From: JAZDKP01 sp043802925
GTDB lineage: Bacteria > Fibrobacterota > OXYB2-FULL-49-7 > JAEUSG01
DNA length: 12,784 nucleotides
Assembly: GCA_043802925.1 (NCBI GenBank)
Contig: JAZDKP010000121.1
Span: 1 to 12,784 of the forward strand
Direction of reading: 5' to 3'
In this document: in pieces, positions 6,782 through 12,784 of the stretch
Layout of the letters: every line of letters begins with the position of its first letter
How positions within the stretch are numbered: position 1 is the stretch's first letter
Translations under genes and position numbers: made by a program
The notes under the pieces: model-generated
What the model was told of the DNA's origin: nothing
What the model saw: only the letters and a program-made list of their open reading frames with translations
Databases searched by the model: none

Positions 6782-8170
6782 TTATTGTATTAAAATGCGC
6801 GCACGTACGGGTATGGGCCCAAAGGCGGGCAGGGACCGATCCGCGCTGTCCGTGATATTACAATAGGGGTTGTTCCCGAAACCGTAAAAGAGATGCTTGC
6901 ATCCGAATTCAGAGGGGGTCAGGGATGTCTTAAGCAGAACCTGGTCGCCCTGGAGCTCTATTTTGTACACCGGGTCGGCATTCATTCGATCGGGATGGTC
7001 CGACAGAATGAAACCGGTCGGCCGGCTTAAAGCAACCAGTTTTCCGGAAACATTGTTGAATTTTACCCGCACGTTCACGGTCCGTGTATCCGGATCTTTC
7101 ATGGATGACACATCGTTCAATTCGATGGGAGGGAATGCCCCGCGGTTCTGGTACTTCAACAGGGACATGGCGTCCGCACAACGGAGTCCGAGTCGGTCCT
7201 GCTCCGTACCGCTGAGATGAATCATGTCGTCCAGTCCCAGGTCTATGGCTGGGACCGTGAGCAGATTCCGGATTTTTTCTGGCAGGAGCCTCTGCTGGTC
7301 CCGGATGGAATTCCATCCTGCGGTGTTGTCATTGACCCGGCAGACGCGCGCAATCTGGACCATGACAAAAGGAAGCGCCGGATTCCCAAAATCTTTCCGC
7401 ATGGAACGGACCAGTTCTTTCATCCTTCGGGTATAGGCCCTTGCGTCATCCTTGCCCACGTCACTGCAACCCTGGTACCAGAATACGCCCGCGATTTTCG
7501 ATCCGTTCTTTATAAAGCGCCGCACCATGGCGCCATACAGGCTCGCGCCGCCCCGGTTTTTAAGAGCCGGGCTCCATTGTGACATGGAGGTCCCGCCATG
7601 CGCACAGGCGATCAATCCTTGCGGGATTCCTGTCAGCGCATAGAGGGACTGTCCGAATGCGACCCCGGGTCCGGTGCCGATATGGGGCGCTATCGTGGCA
7701 CCCTTATGGCATTCATCGATAGCGATACCCAAGTCGTGCAAGGGGTCCAATGCCATGTCCCAATGGTCATCCATATAGAAAGCCCGGACCCCGGGATGGG
7801 GCCGGCGCCTGTCTTTTCGATACCCGTTCCCCTGCATGTTCGACTGTCCCGCGAGTATCCATACGTCCCCGACAAAAACGTCGTTGACCCAGACGGATCC
7901 GCGCCCCTTTTTCCCACGGGCAATGGAAAGTCGTATCTGGTAGGGGCCGCCCGGAGGAAGGCCTTTGACAACGGCCTTGAATGCGCCGTTGGACGACGAA
8001 CCGATTGTCCGTCCATTGAATTTTTCCAGGACCTTTCTTTTCGTATAGGCCGTCATGGTGACAAGGCCGTTTTCGTCCTTCCCGCATGTCCCTTCGACAG
8101 GCTGGAAACTGAGGCCCGTCCCGTCACGTTGAAGCACCATGTTGTCGAACAACCCAGCGGTTATTTTCAT
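6782..8170 (-). CDS. Sialate O-acetylesterase-like SGNH hydrolase (SASA family)
   Basis: A 462-aa protein. It opens with the usual beta-sandwich segment of this family (LFDNMVLQRDG, residues 7-17). The SASA catalytic domain has nucleophile Ser110 in GQSNMQG (108-114), the HGGTS block (191-195), WYQGCSD (231-237), and the Asp-His pair in DMIH (Asp315, His318). About 120 residues of beta-rich sequence follow. Family knowledge: such enzymes remove O-acetyl groups from sialic acid or from plant or bacterial polysaccharide sugars; the substrate cannot be told here. There is no signal peptide with this start, which has a strong GGGAGG ribosome site 6 bases upstream, so the enzyme is predicted to be cytoplasmic and to act on imported oligosaccharides. 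The block usually read QGE is QGC here. The start overlaps the stop of the upstream regulator as ATGA, so the two are translated together. Confidence 0.88.
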   Translation of the reverse strand: MKITAGLFDNMVLQRDGTGLSFQPVEGTCGKDENGLVTMTAYTKRKVLEKFNGRTIGSSSNGAFKAVVKGLPPGGPYQIRLSIARGKKGRGSVWVNDVFVGDVWILAGQSNMQGNGYRKDRRRPHPGVRAFYMDDHWDMALDPLHDLGIAIDECHKGATIAPHIGTGPGVAFGQSLYALTGIPQGLIACAHGGTSMSQWSPALKNRGGASLYGAMVRRFIKNGSKIAGVFWYQGCSDVGKDDARAYTRRMKELVRSMRKDFGNPALPFVMVQIARVCRVNDNTAGWNSIRDQQRLLPEKIRNLLTVPAIDLGLDDMIHLSGTEQDRLGLRCADAMSLLKYQNRGAFPPIELNDVSSMKDPDTRTVNVRVKFNNVSGKLVALSRPTGFILSDHPDRMNADPVYKIELQGDQVLLKTSLTPSEFGCKHLFYGFGNNPYCNITDSADRSLPAFGPIPVRARILIQ

Positions 8171-10545
8171 AAAAAGCCTCCCGATTGGTGATGGGACGGT
8201 CGCGTCATTCTAAAATCGTTTATTTGCAACCCGTATTTATTTATCCTGTTATAAAGCGTTGTCCGGGTTATCCTAAGATAATCGGCCGCGGCCGCGATGT
8301 TTCCTTCGTATTTTTCAAGCGCCTCCACCAGGGATTGCCGGTTGAGCCGCTGCGTCTTTTGGCCCTGTTGCGGAACAGAGGATCGGCGTCCGGGTGAATC
8401 CGCGGCGTCCATGGGTACAATCTCCAGGTGTTCCGGAAGGACCTGTTCGGCCGGTGAAAAAAGAACGGCCTTGAAAACCACATTCTTCAGTTCCCGGACA
8501 TTGCCGGGCCAATTGTGGGAATAGAGCTTTACATAACCATTCTCGGATATGGTTTTGACATTTTTCCCGTATTCCTGGTTGGCCTGGGTGATGAACAACC
8601 GGCACAAAAGTGGAAGATCGTCCATGCGTTCGCGCAACGGCGGAATCTCAATGCCAAAACGGCCCAACCGGTAATAAAGGTCCTGGCGGAAAAGGTTCCC
8701 AAGCACCAGTTCCTTCAGGTCGCGGTTGGCGGCCGCAACCAGGTTCAAGGAAAGGGAAAGAGGGGACGCCCCGCCCAGTCGTGTGATTGTATAATCATCC
8801 AAAAAGCCCAGGAGTTTGGCCTGTGTTTCCAGGGAGAGGTTCGCGATTTCATCCAGGAAAAGAGTGCCGTTTTGCGCCCGTTCAAAACGGCCCACATGCC
8901 GTTCTGCAGCGCCGGTAAAGGCGCCGGGTTCATAGCCAAAAAGTTCGCTTTCAAGCAAGGCTGCGGGCAGCGTGGCGCAATCCACCTTCACAAAAGGGCC
9001 GGTGGAACGAGGGGACAGGTCGTGGAAGAGCCGGGCCAGGACTTCTTTACCGGTGCCCGTTTCACCCGTAAGCAACAGGCTGTGCGCGGAGTGGGCCAGG
9101 ATTCCGAGGTTTTCCTTAACGCTTTTGATGCGGATATTCTCACCTTCGAATTGTACCAGGGTTTGCCGGCTTTTCAAGACCGTCTGCATCTTTTCTGATA
9201 ATTCCTGTTTCTCCTTCTGCAACCGCGACAGTTTTTTTTCAAACGTGGTGATATTTTGAAACTGATAGACATTCAGGGATTCTCCGCTAAAGGCGGCCGG
9301 CTCCTGATGGACCCTGAAGGTGTACTGCGGACAACTCTTCAATTTGGCGAGCACCGGCGCCTCCGCAGGCATTTTTCGCCTGGAAGCGGAGAGCGACATC
9401 TGCCCGACCGAAAAACAGGCGTTGGGCCGGATCCAGAAGGCGAACGATAACCCTGTCGAGGGAGGCATAGGATAGCGTTCCTCATGCGAAATCACCCGCG
9501 AATCATTGAGATAAAAATTGAACAGATTTCCGGTCTTTTCCACGCATATCCTGTATTCCAGCGTTCCCTGGGGCCCGGGATAGGGAATGCGGATCAGCTG
9601 GAAGCCTTTTTTCTTCAACAGGAGCCACGCATCATCGGCGCTGGGGCCGAATAAATACCCCAGGGTGTCCGGCAGGTCGCTTTGCCGGGCCCGTAGGATG
9701 ATGCAGGGAAAACCGGGACGCAGGGCCATCGCTGTAAACGAGAGGCGGTAATCACAATAATCCTGTTCGATGGGGGCGTTTAAATAAAGGTATTGGCTCG
9801 TTCCAGCCGGCTTGTTTTCCCATTTTAATTCCGGGGAATCCCGGACCATAAACTGGTGCGGTTCGGGACAGGAGAAAAATGAAGCCTCCAGGGGGATTTG
9901 CCTGGGTTTCGTATTGGGCAAGCGCTGCGTTTCATCCTGCCGGACCGTAAATTCCACAATACTTTCCAAGGGTTGGCGCAAAAGCGACGCCGGCTCCTTC
10001 GACTGCAGCAGGTCAACCACCACTTGATTGTACGCAACAATAGTGTTGTTTGAATCCGTAATCAACAGGGCTTCGGAGGTCGTATCGGAAACCGCGGGTT
10101 GAAATTCCTTAAACGACACGATGCCCATGAAATGGACGTCATCCATCCGGAAAAGAGCGAGGGAACATTGGGAAATGGACGTGTAAAAATTTGGATTTAC
10201 AACATAGCCATCGCAAAGCGGGGTGGAGGCATAGGCCGTCAAATTCGATTTTTGCAGGGCGCTTTCCATGGTTTCCCAGGTTAGCCCGGAAAGGTCATTG
10301 CAATCACCAGGGGAATCTTCGAATATTTGACCCAGGGAACGGTCTCTGGGAAGGCCAAAGAAATCCTGGATAGGGTTATTTAAAAGTTTGTTTACCAGTC
10401 GATTTCTGCTGTGATTAATATGATTGTTACAGTCGATTACCTGCCCGGATGCATTTAAGAATATCAATAGATATTTAGAGCGGGTAAAAAAATTCAGGAA
10501 AGGAAAGCCAATAAGATAACGTCTAAATTGTGATTGGTTCGACAT
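8167..10545 (-). CDS. Sigma54-dependent transcriptional activator with PAS-like and ConA/LamG-like sensor region
   Basis: A 792-aa protein. A PAS-like domain at about 24-148 (LLIFLNASGQVIDCNN) is followed by a second at about 155-200 (LLITDSNNTIVAYNQ). Residues about 230-390 are beta-rich and end in EKTGNLFNFYLNDSRV...STGLSFAFWI, a pattern of concanavalin-like/LamG/DUF1080 sugar-binding folds. A short coiled coil spans about 432-460. The AAA+ domain has Walker A GETGTGKE (494-501), the sigma54-contacting loop GAFTGA (541-546), Walker B LFLDE (562-566), and arginine fingers in FRQDLYYRL (619-627). WPGNVREL (679-686) follows, and a Fis-type helix-turn-helix lies at about 735-772. No membrane segment is seen, so sensing is probably cytoplasmic. 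There is no receiver domain, so it is not a classical response regulator. It is co-transcribed with the esterase and divergent from the beta-helix gene that has a sigma54 promoter. The function of the lectin-like part is inferred. Confidence 0.92.
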   Translation of the reverse strand: MSNQSQFRRYLIGFPFLNFFTRSKYLLIFLNASGQVIDCNNHINHSRNRLVNKLLNNPIQDFFGLPRDRSLGQIFEDSPGDCNDLSGLTWETMESALQKSNLTAYASTPLCDGYVVNPNFYTSISQCSLALFRMDDVHFMGIVSFKEFQPAVSDTTSEALLITDSNNTIVAYNQVVVDLLQSKEPASLLRQPLESIVEFTVRQDETQRLPNTKPRQIPLEASFFSCPEPHQFMVRDSPELKWENKPAGTSQYLYLNAPIEQDYCDYRLSFTAMALRPGFPCIILRARQSDLPDTLGYLFGPSADDAWLLLKKKGFQLIRIPYPGPQGTLEYRICVEKTGNLFNFYLNDSRVISHEERYPMPPSTGLSFAFWIRPNACFSVGQMSLSASRRKMPAEAPVLAKLKSCPQYTFRVHQEPAAFSGESLNVYQFQNITTFEKKLSRLQKEKQELSEKMQTVLKSRQTLVQFEGENIRIKSVKENLGILAHSAHSLLLTGETGTGKEVLARLFHDLSPRSTGPFVKVDCATLPAALLESELFGYEPGAFTGAAERHVGRFERAQNGTLFLDEIANLSLETQAKLLGFLDDYTITRLGGASPLSLSLNLVAAANRDLKELVLGNLFRQDLYYRLGRFGIEIPPLRERMDDLPLLCRLFITQANQEYGKNVKTISENGYVKLYSHNWPGNVRELKNVVFKAVLFSPAEQVLPEHLEIVPMDAADSPGRRSSVPQQGQKTQRLNRQSLVEALEKYEGNIAAAADYLRITRTTLYNRINKYGLQINDFRMTRPSHHQSGGFL

Positions 10546-10568
10546 ATATTAAACATCCATTATGTGTA

Positions 10569-10597
10569 TATATAATTCTTTATGCCTTTGTTTTCAA
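10569..10597 (-). promoter_or_regulatory. Candidate sigma70-type promoter of the activator-esterase operon
   Basis: On the - strand TTGAAA (10597-10592) and TATATA (10574-10569) are 17 bases apart. Transcription would start roughly 15-20 bases before the activator ATG at 10545. The -35 box lies within an imperfect inverted repeat (10585-10608), so protein bound there could repress this operon. The ribosome site before the ATG is weak (GGA about 11 bases upstream). Confidence 0.5.
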
Positions 10598-10608
10598 GAA
10601 AAACAAGG
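10585..10608. promoter_or_regulatory. Imperfect inverted repeat, candidate upstream activator site
   Basis: CCTTTGTTTT (10585-10594) pairs with AAAACAAGG (10600-10608) around 5 bases, with one extra T in the left arm. Its centre is about 68 bp before the start predicted from the sigma54 promoter, at the near edge of the range used by enhancer-binding activators. It also covers the -35 of the divergent activator gene. Binding by the activator encoded next to it is an inference. Confidence 0.35.
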
Positions 10609-10638
10609 AAACTCGCTACTTTTAAGCGCTATACTGTT

Positions 10639-10654
10639 TGGCCTGGTATTTGCA
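10639..10654 (+). promoter_or_regulatory. Sigma54 (-24/-12) promoter for the beta-helix gene
   Basis: TGGCCTGGTATTTGCA fits the sigma54 consensus TGGCACG-N4-TTGCW at 10 of the 12 defined positions. The essential GG (10640-10641) and GC (10652-10653) are exactly 10 bases apart. It lies between a sigma54 activator gene and a divergent secreted-protein gene, which strongly raises its likelihood. The expected start is near 10665, giving a leader of about 240 bases. Confidence 0.72.
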
Positions 10655-10701
10655 GACTATTTACGATATCAATGTTTCTAATCACAATGGGTATAATTCC
10701 T

Positions 10702-10876
10702 CGCAGCGCGTGTACCAAGCCTGTCGAAGTATGCTGCGACTTGATGATTCGCCCCTCGGCTCCGCTCGGGGCTCGTACTGCGTTCGTCGGGCCTTGAGCG
10801 GAGTCGAAAGGCCCGATGCATTCGATTGTCGATACCCCGTAGCGCTTGTACTGAGCCTGTCGAAGGATGCTGCGGG
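10702..10876. repeat. REP-like palindromic repeat cluster in the leader of the beta-helix gene
   Basis: Two 39-bp direct repeats (10702-10740 and 10838-10876, 32 of 39 bases alike) both carry the core AGCCTGTCGAAG. Between them lie two palindromes in opposite orientation. One is GCCCC (10751-10755) pairing with GGGGC (10768-10772) around a CTCGGCTCCGCTC-type centre. The other is a perfect 9-bp stem, TCGGGCCTT (10787-10795) with AAGGCCCGA (10808-10816), around a GAGCGGAGTCGA centre. The cores TGAGCCTGTCGAAG and GAGCGGAGTCGAA belong to a palindromic repeat family found widely in bacterial genomes, which gives spurious peptides such as LSLSKD or FDSAQG. The cluster fills most of the predicted mRNA leader, so it may fold strongly there. 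Confidence 0.72.
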
Positions 10877-10907
10877 GTTGTTCATTCAAATTTATTTGGA
10901 GGAAAAA

Positions 10908-12584
10908 ATGAATCTCAAACACATGCTAATTTTTCTGCTGGTAATGACAGTCCTGGCATGGAGTGGAAGCAACACGCATGTTACGCAATCAAACGCATGG
11001 CAGTTTGCTGTTTTTTTTAACGCATTGCAGGCGGGTGATACGCTGACAATCGACCCGGGCCATTATCCTTCGCTCTCGTCAGTCAATACCCGTGCAGACG
11101 GTACGGCCGATCATCGCATTGTACTTCGGGCCGCCCAAAAAAATACGGTTTTTATTGCCAATGGTTCAGTTGAATGGGCCGTTGTTACAAATTCTTATTG
11201 GACTTTTGAAAACCTGGATTTCTTTGATACCCTGGGGGGCATACACAATTTCCACATAAAACCCGGCGGCAACTATATCATCATCCGCAACTGCCACTTC
11301 TCCTCCCTCCAGGAAGCCCCGGTCAAAATGTCTTCCGGAGGCACGTCAAGCGGGCCGTATAGCGACTATCTGATTTTTGAGAACAATGAATCTGAACGCG
11401 TGGAAGGGCCCTTTGATTCTGAAAACCTCAATGGCGCAAATCTCAATGGGGGCTGGTACCATGTCATTCGCGGAAACTATTTCCACGATATCAGCAAAAC
11501 CGATGCGTCCCAATGGTGGAATTTCAATGGCGCATACGGCGCTTTTGTCAAGGCCGGTTCCCGGTATTGCATCATGGAAAACAACCTGGTCAAAAACATC
11601 AACGGTTTCGGCCTCAGCTTTGGCGGCGGGCTCACCGGCCAGCAATATTTCAATGCGCGGAGCCCGTATCCCATCGAGACGAAGGATTGCATCATGCGAA
11701 ACAACGTGATTGTGGGGCCACCGGGCCGCGACGGCGGCAACCGTGCCATCAAAATTGTCTACGCCAACGACAATTATATTTATAATAATACCGTTATTAA
11801 CGCCCAGCCCATCACGGTTGCGGGCAACAATTCATTGGGGGTATGGACCGGCGTCGGCAACGTCCTAAAAAACAACCTGACCGTCAACATGTTCTACGCG
11901 GACTCTTTGTGGGACGTCATTACCGGTGGTATTTATTCATCCACGCCCGGTTTGGCTGTGGATGGCATCATGTTCATTTTTTCCGGCAAATATCCTTTCG
12001 AATCCATCTTTGACAACCAGGTGTATACGCAGAATACCTGCACCCATAATTTCCGCCTTGATGTCGCGGACCTGCACGATATTTTCTGGGACCCGGACAG
12101 CGACGATTACCGCCTCAAACCCACGGCTTCCCATATTATGGGCCATGGCGCATATCTCGATACCATGGCCCCATACGACTTCCTGGGCAATCCGCGGCCC
12201 AATCCGCCGTCCTATGGTGCGTACGAAGGCTATGATGCGATTGATAATTATGTAACGCCGATTGCAAACGGCGCATCACGCGAATTACGCCAACGGACCC
12301 ACCTCAAGGTCATGGCCGCCAAAGTATCGCCAAACCCCAGCACGTTCTCGGCCAATATCGCCTACGACGTCCTGAACGACATGGACCCTGTTGAAATCAC
12401 CCTTTGGGACGTTCGGGGGCATATGGTTTATAATATGTATCATGGCGCCCATTCCACGGGCCATTTTTCGCGTACCTGGAACTGTTGCGATCACGAAGGC
12501 AAACCCGTGGCGGCCGGCACCTATTTGGTCCGTTTCCGCAGCAAAATGGACCAGTTCCATACAAAATTCTCAGTGGTCCGCTAA
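10908..12584 (+). CDS. Secreted right-handed parallel beta-helix protein with T9SS-type C-terminal domain
   Basis: A 558-aa protein starting at the ATG at 10908, chosen for its GGAGGA ribosome site (10898-10903) and the signal peptide it creates (MNLKH, then a hydrophobic run LIFLLVMTVLAW, cleavage near residues 19-24). The frame is open further upstream, but those codons lie in repeat DNA. Residues about 35-440 are a parallel beta-helix of the pectate lyase / chondroitinase B type. It begins with ALQAGDTLTIDPGHY (39-53), runs through repeated I-x-N-N-x-V/F turns (for example IMENNLVKNI, IMRNNVIV, YIYNNTVI), and closes with GNPRPNPPSYGAYEG (427-441). Residues 468-558 form the sorting domain (VSPNPSTF, VEITLWDVRGHMV, GTYLVRFR). 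It is likely surface-displayed or released and may be a polysaccharide lyase, hydrolase or binder; no catalytic residues can be assigned. It is probably switched on from the sigma54 promoter by the divergent activator. Confidence 0.88.
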   Translation: MNLKHMLIFLLVMTVLAWSGSNTHVTQSNAWQFAVFFNALQAGDTLTIDPGHYPSLSSVNTRADGTADHRIVLRAAQKNTVFIANGSVEWAVVTNSYWTFENLDFFDTLGGIHNFHIKPGGNYIIIRNCHFSSLQEAPVKMSSGGTSSGPYSDYLIFENNESERVEGPFDSENLNGANLNGGWYHVIRGNYFHDISKTDASQWWNFNGAYGAFVKAGSRYCIMENNLVKNINGFGLSFGGGLTGQQYFNARSPYPIETKDCIMRNNVIVGPPGRDGGNRAIKIVYANDNYIYNNTVINAQPITVAGNNSLGVWTGVGNVLKNNLTVNMFYADSLWDVITGGIYSSTPGLAVDGIMFIFSGKYPFESIFDNQVYTQNTCTHNFRLDVADLHDIFWDPDSDDYRLKPTASHIMGHGAYLDTMAPYDFLGNPRPNPPSYGAYEGYDAIDNYVTPIANGASRELRQRTHLKVMAAKVSPNPSTFSANIAYDVLNDMDPVEITLWDVRGHMVYNMYHGAHSTGHFSRTWNCCDHEGKPVAAGTYLVRFRSKMDQFHTKFSVVR

Positions 12585-12666
12585 GCACCGCGGAGCCGAT
12601 GGGCAAGCTAAGAAATGCTTGATTTATGAATTATAAGACATCCAATGAATCCTCCCCGCAGCAAGG
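12585..12666. other. Non-coding tail after the beta-helix gene
   Basis: No gene or convincing terminator is seen. CCTCC (12651-12655) can pair with GGAGG (12665-12669), but no T run follows, and the right arm runs into the inverted-repeat element that starts at 12667. Confidence 0.5.
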
Positions 12667-12784
12667 AGGCTGTGTCGTAATTGACAGAAGGAGGCCGCTC
12701 CCACATCATCTTGTAGCTGTCTGAGTTAATGGACCGCAATGTGTTGACCAGGGGGATCCAATAAAGATGATTATGACACAGCCT
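12667..12784. mobile_element. 118-bp element with terminal inverted repeats, MITE-like or IS-derived
   Basis: The segment opens with AGGCTGTGTCGTAAT and closes, at the last base of the window, with ATTATGACACAGCCT. The arms match as inverted repeats at 14 of 15 positions (10 of 10 at the tips). Tips of the form GGCTGTGTCATAA are common at transposon ends. No transposase is complete here. The - strand has one frame open across all 118 bases (its end reads MMWERPPSVNYDTA), which could be a remnant or chance. A target-site duplication cannot be tested because the right flank is missing. Confidence 0.5.

Noticed and set aside
8515..9198. 227-codon + strand frame opposite the sigma54 activator
   Set aside because: Antisense shadow of the conserved AAA+ domain.
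10702..10876. CRISPR-like array or riboswitch in the leader of the beta-helix gene
   Set aside because: Only two diverged direct repeats with palindromes between, no regular spacers, and the cores match a common REP-like family rather than a ligand-binding fold.
10638..10907. 90-residue N-terminal extension of the beta-helix protein from the ATG at 10638
   Set aside because: It overlaps the sigma54 promoter and the REP-like repeats, reads as typical repeat-derived peptide (LSLSKD), and has no ribosome site; the ATG at 10908 has GGAGGA and a signal peptide.
10629..10922. 97-codon open frame on the - strand
   Set aside because: It is a translation of the palindromic repeats (FDSAQG, ILRQAQ patterns), a known kind of false gene.

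Overview
The window looks like genome sequence from a bacterium of the FCB supergroup or a neighbouring phylum (Fibrobacterota, KSB1, Ignavibacteria-like lineages). The main evidence is that two large secreted proteins end in type IX secretion (Por) style C-terminal sorting domains, one with the classic NFPNPFNPTT motif, and both carry traces of right-handed parallel beta-helix domains typical of polysaccharide-acting enzymes. The exact lineage cannot be read from this sequence alone.

Left part (1-3903, + strand): the 3' 1300 codons of a very large, GC-rich secreted protein whose start lies upstream. It carries what looks like the end of a beta-helix, three tandem DNRLRE/CBM96-like domains, a long unassigned region, a fibronectin-like linker and a T9SS sorting domain. 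It converges on, and overlaps by 14 bp, the genes of the next block.

Middle part (3890-6697, - strand): a stress/defence-type cassette of lower GC content. It has a DUF4143 AAA ATPase, then a hipB-like antitoxin and a hipA-like kinase toxin. The last two are coupled by a GTGA overlap, which sets the hipA start at a GTG at 5131. The ATPase and hipB have sigma70-like boxes so close to their ATGs that leaderless transcription is plausible, and palindromic TATC/GATA sites sit just upstream of the hipB promoter.

Right part (6782-12584): a carbohydrate-linked regulatory module. On the - strand, a 792-aa sigma54-dependent activator is followed through an ATGA overlap by a sialate O-acetylesterase-like SGNH hydrolase. 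Between its PAS-like N terminus and its AAA+ domain the activator carries what looks like a concanavalin/LamG-fold domain. Divergent from it, a secreted beta-helix protein with a T9SS-type C terminus is preceded by a good sigma54 promoter (TGGCCTG-N4-TTGCA at 10639-10654). An imperfect inverted repeat lies about 68 bp upstream of the predicted transcription start and overlaps the activator's own -35. The simplest reading is that the activator senses a glycan-derived signal and switches on the divergent secreted protein. The long leader of that gene is filled by a widespread REP-like palindromic repeat family.

Right edge (12667-12784): a 118-bp segment bounded by about 15-bp inverted repeats, which could be a MITE or an IS-derived fragment. 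It ends exactly at the end of the window. No rRNA, tRNA or CRISPR array was seen.
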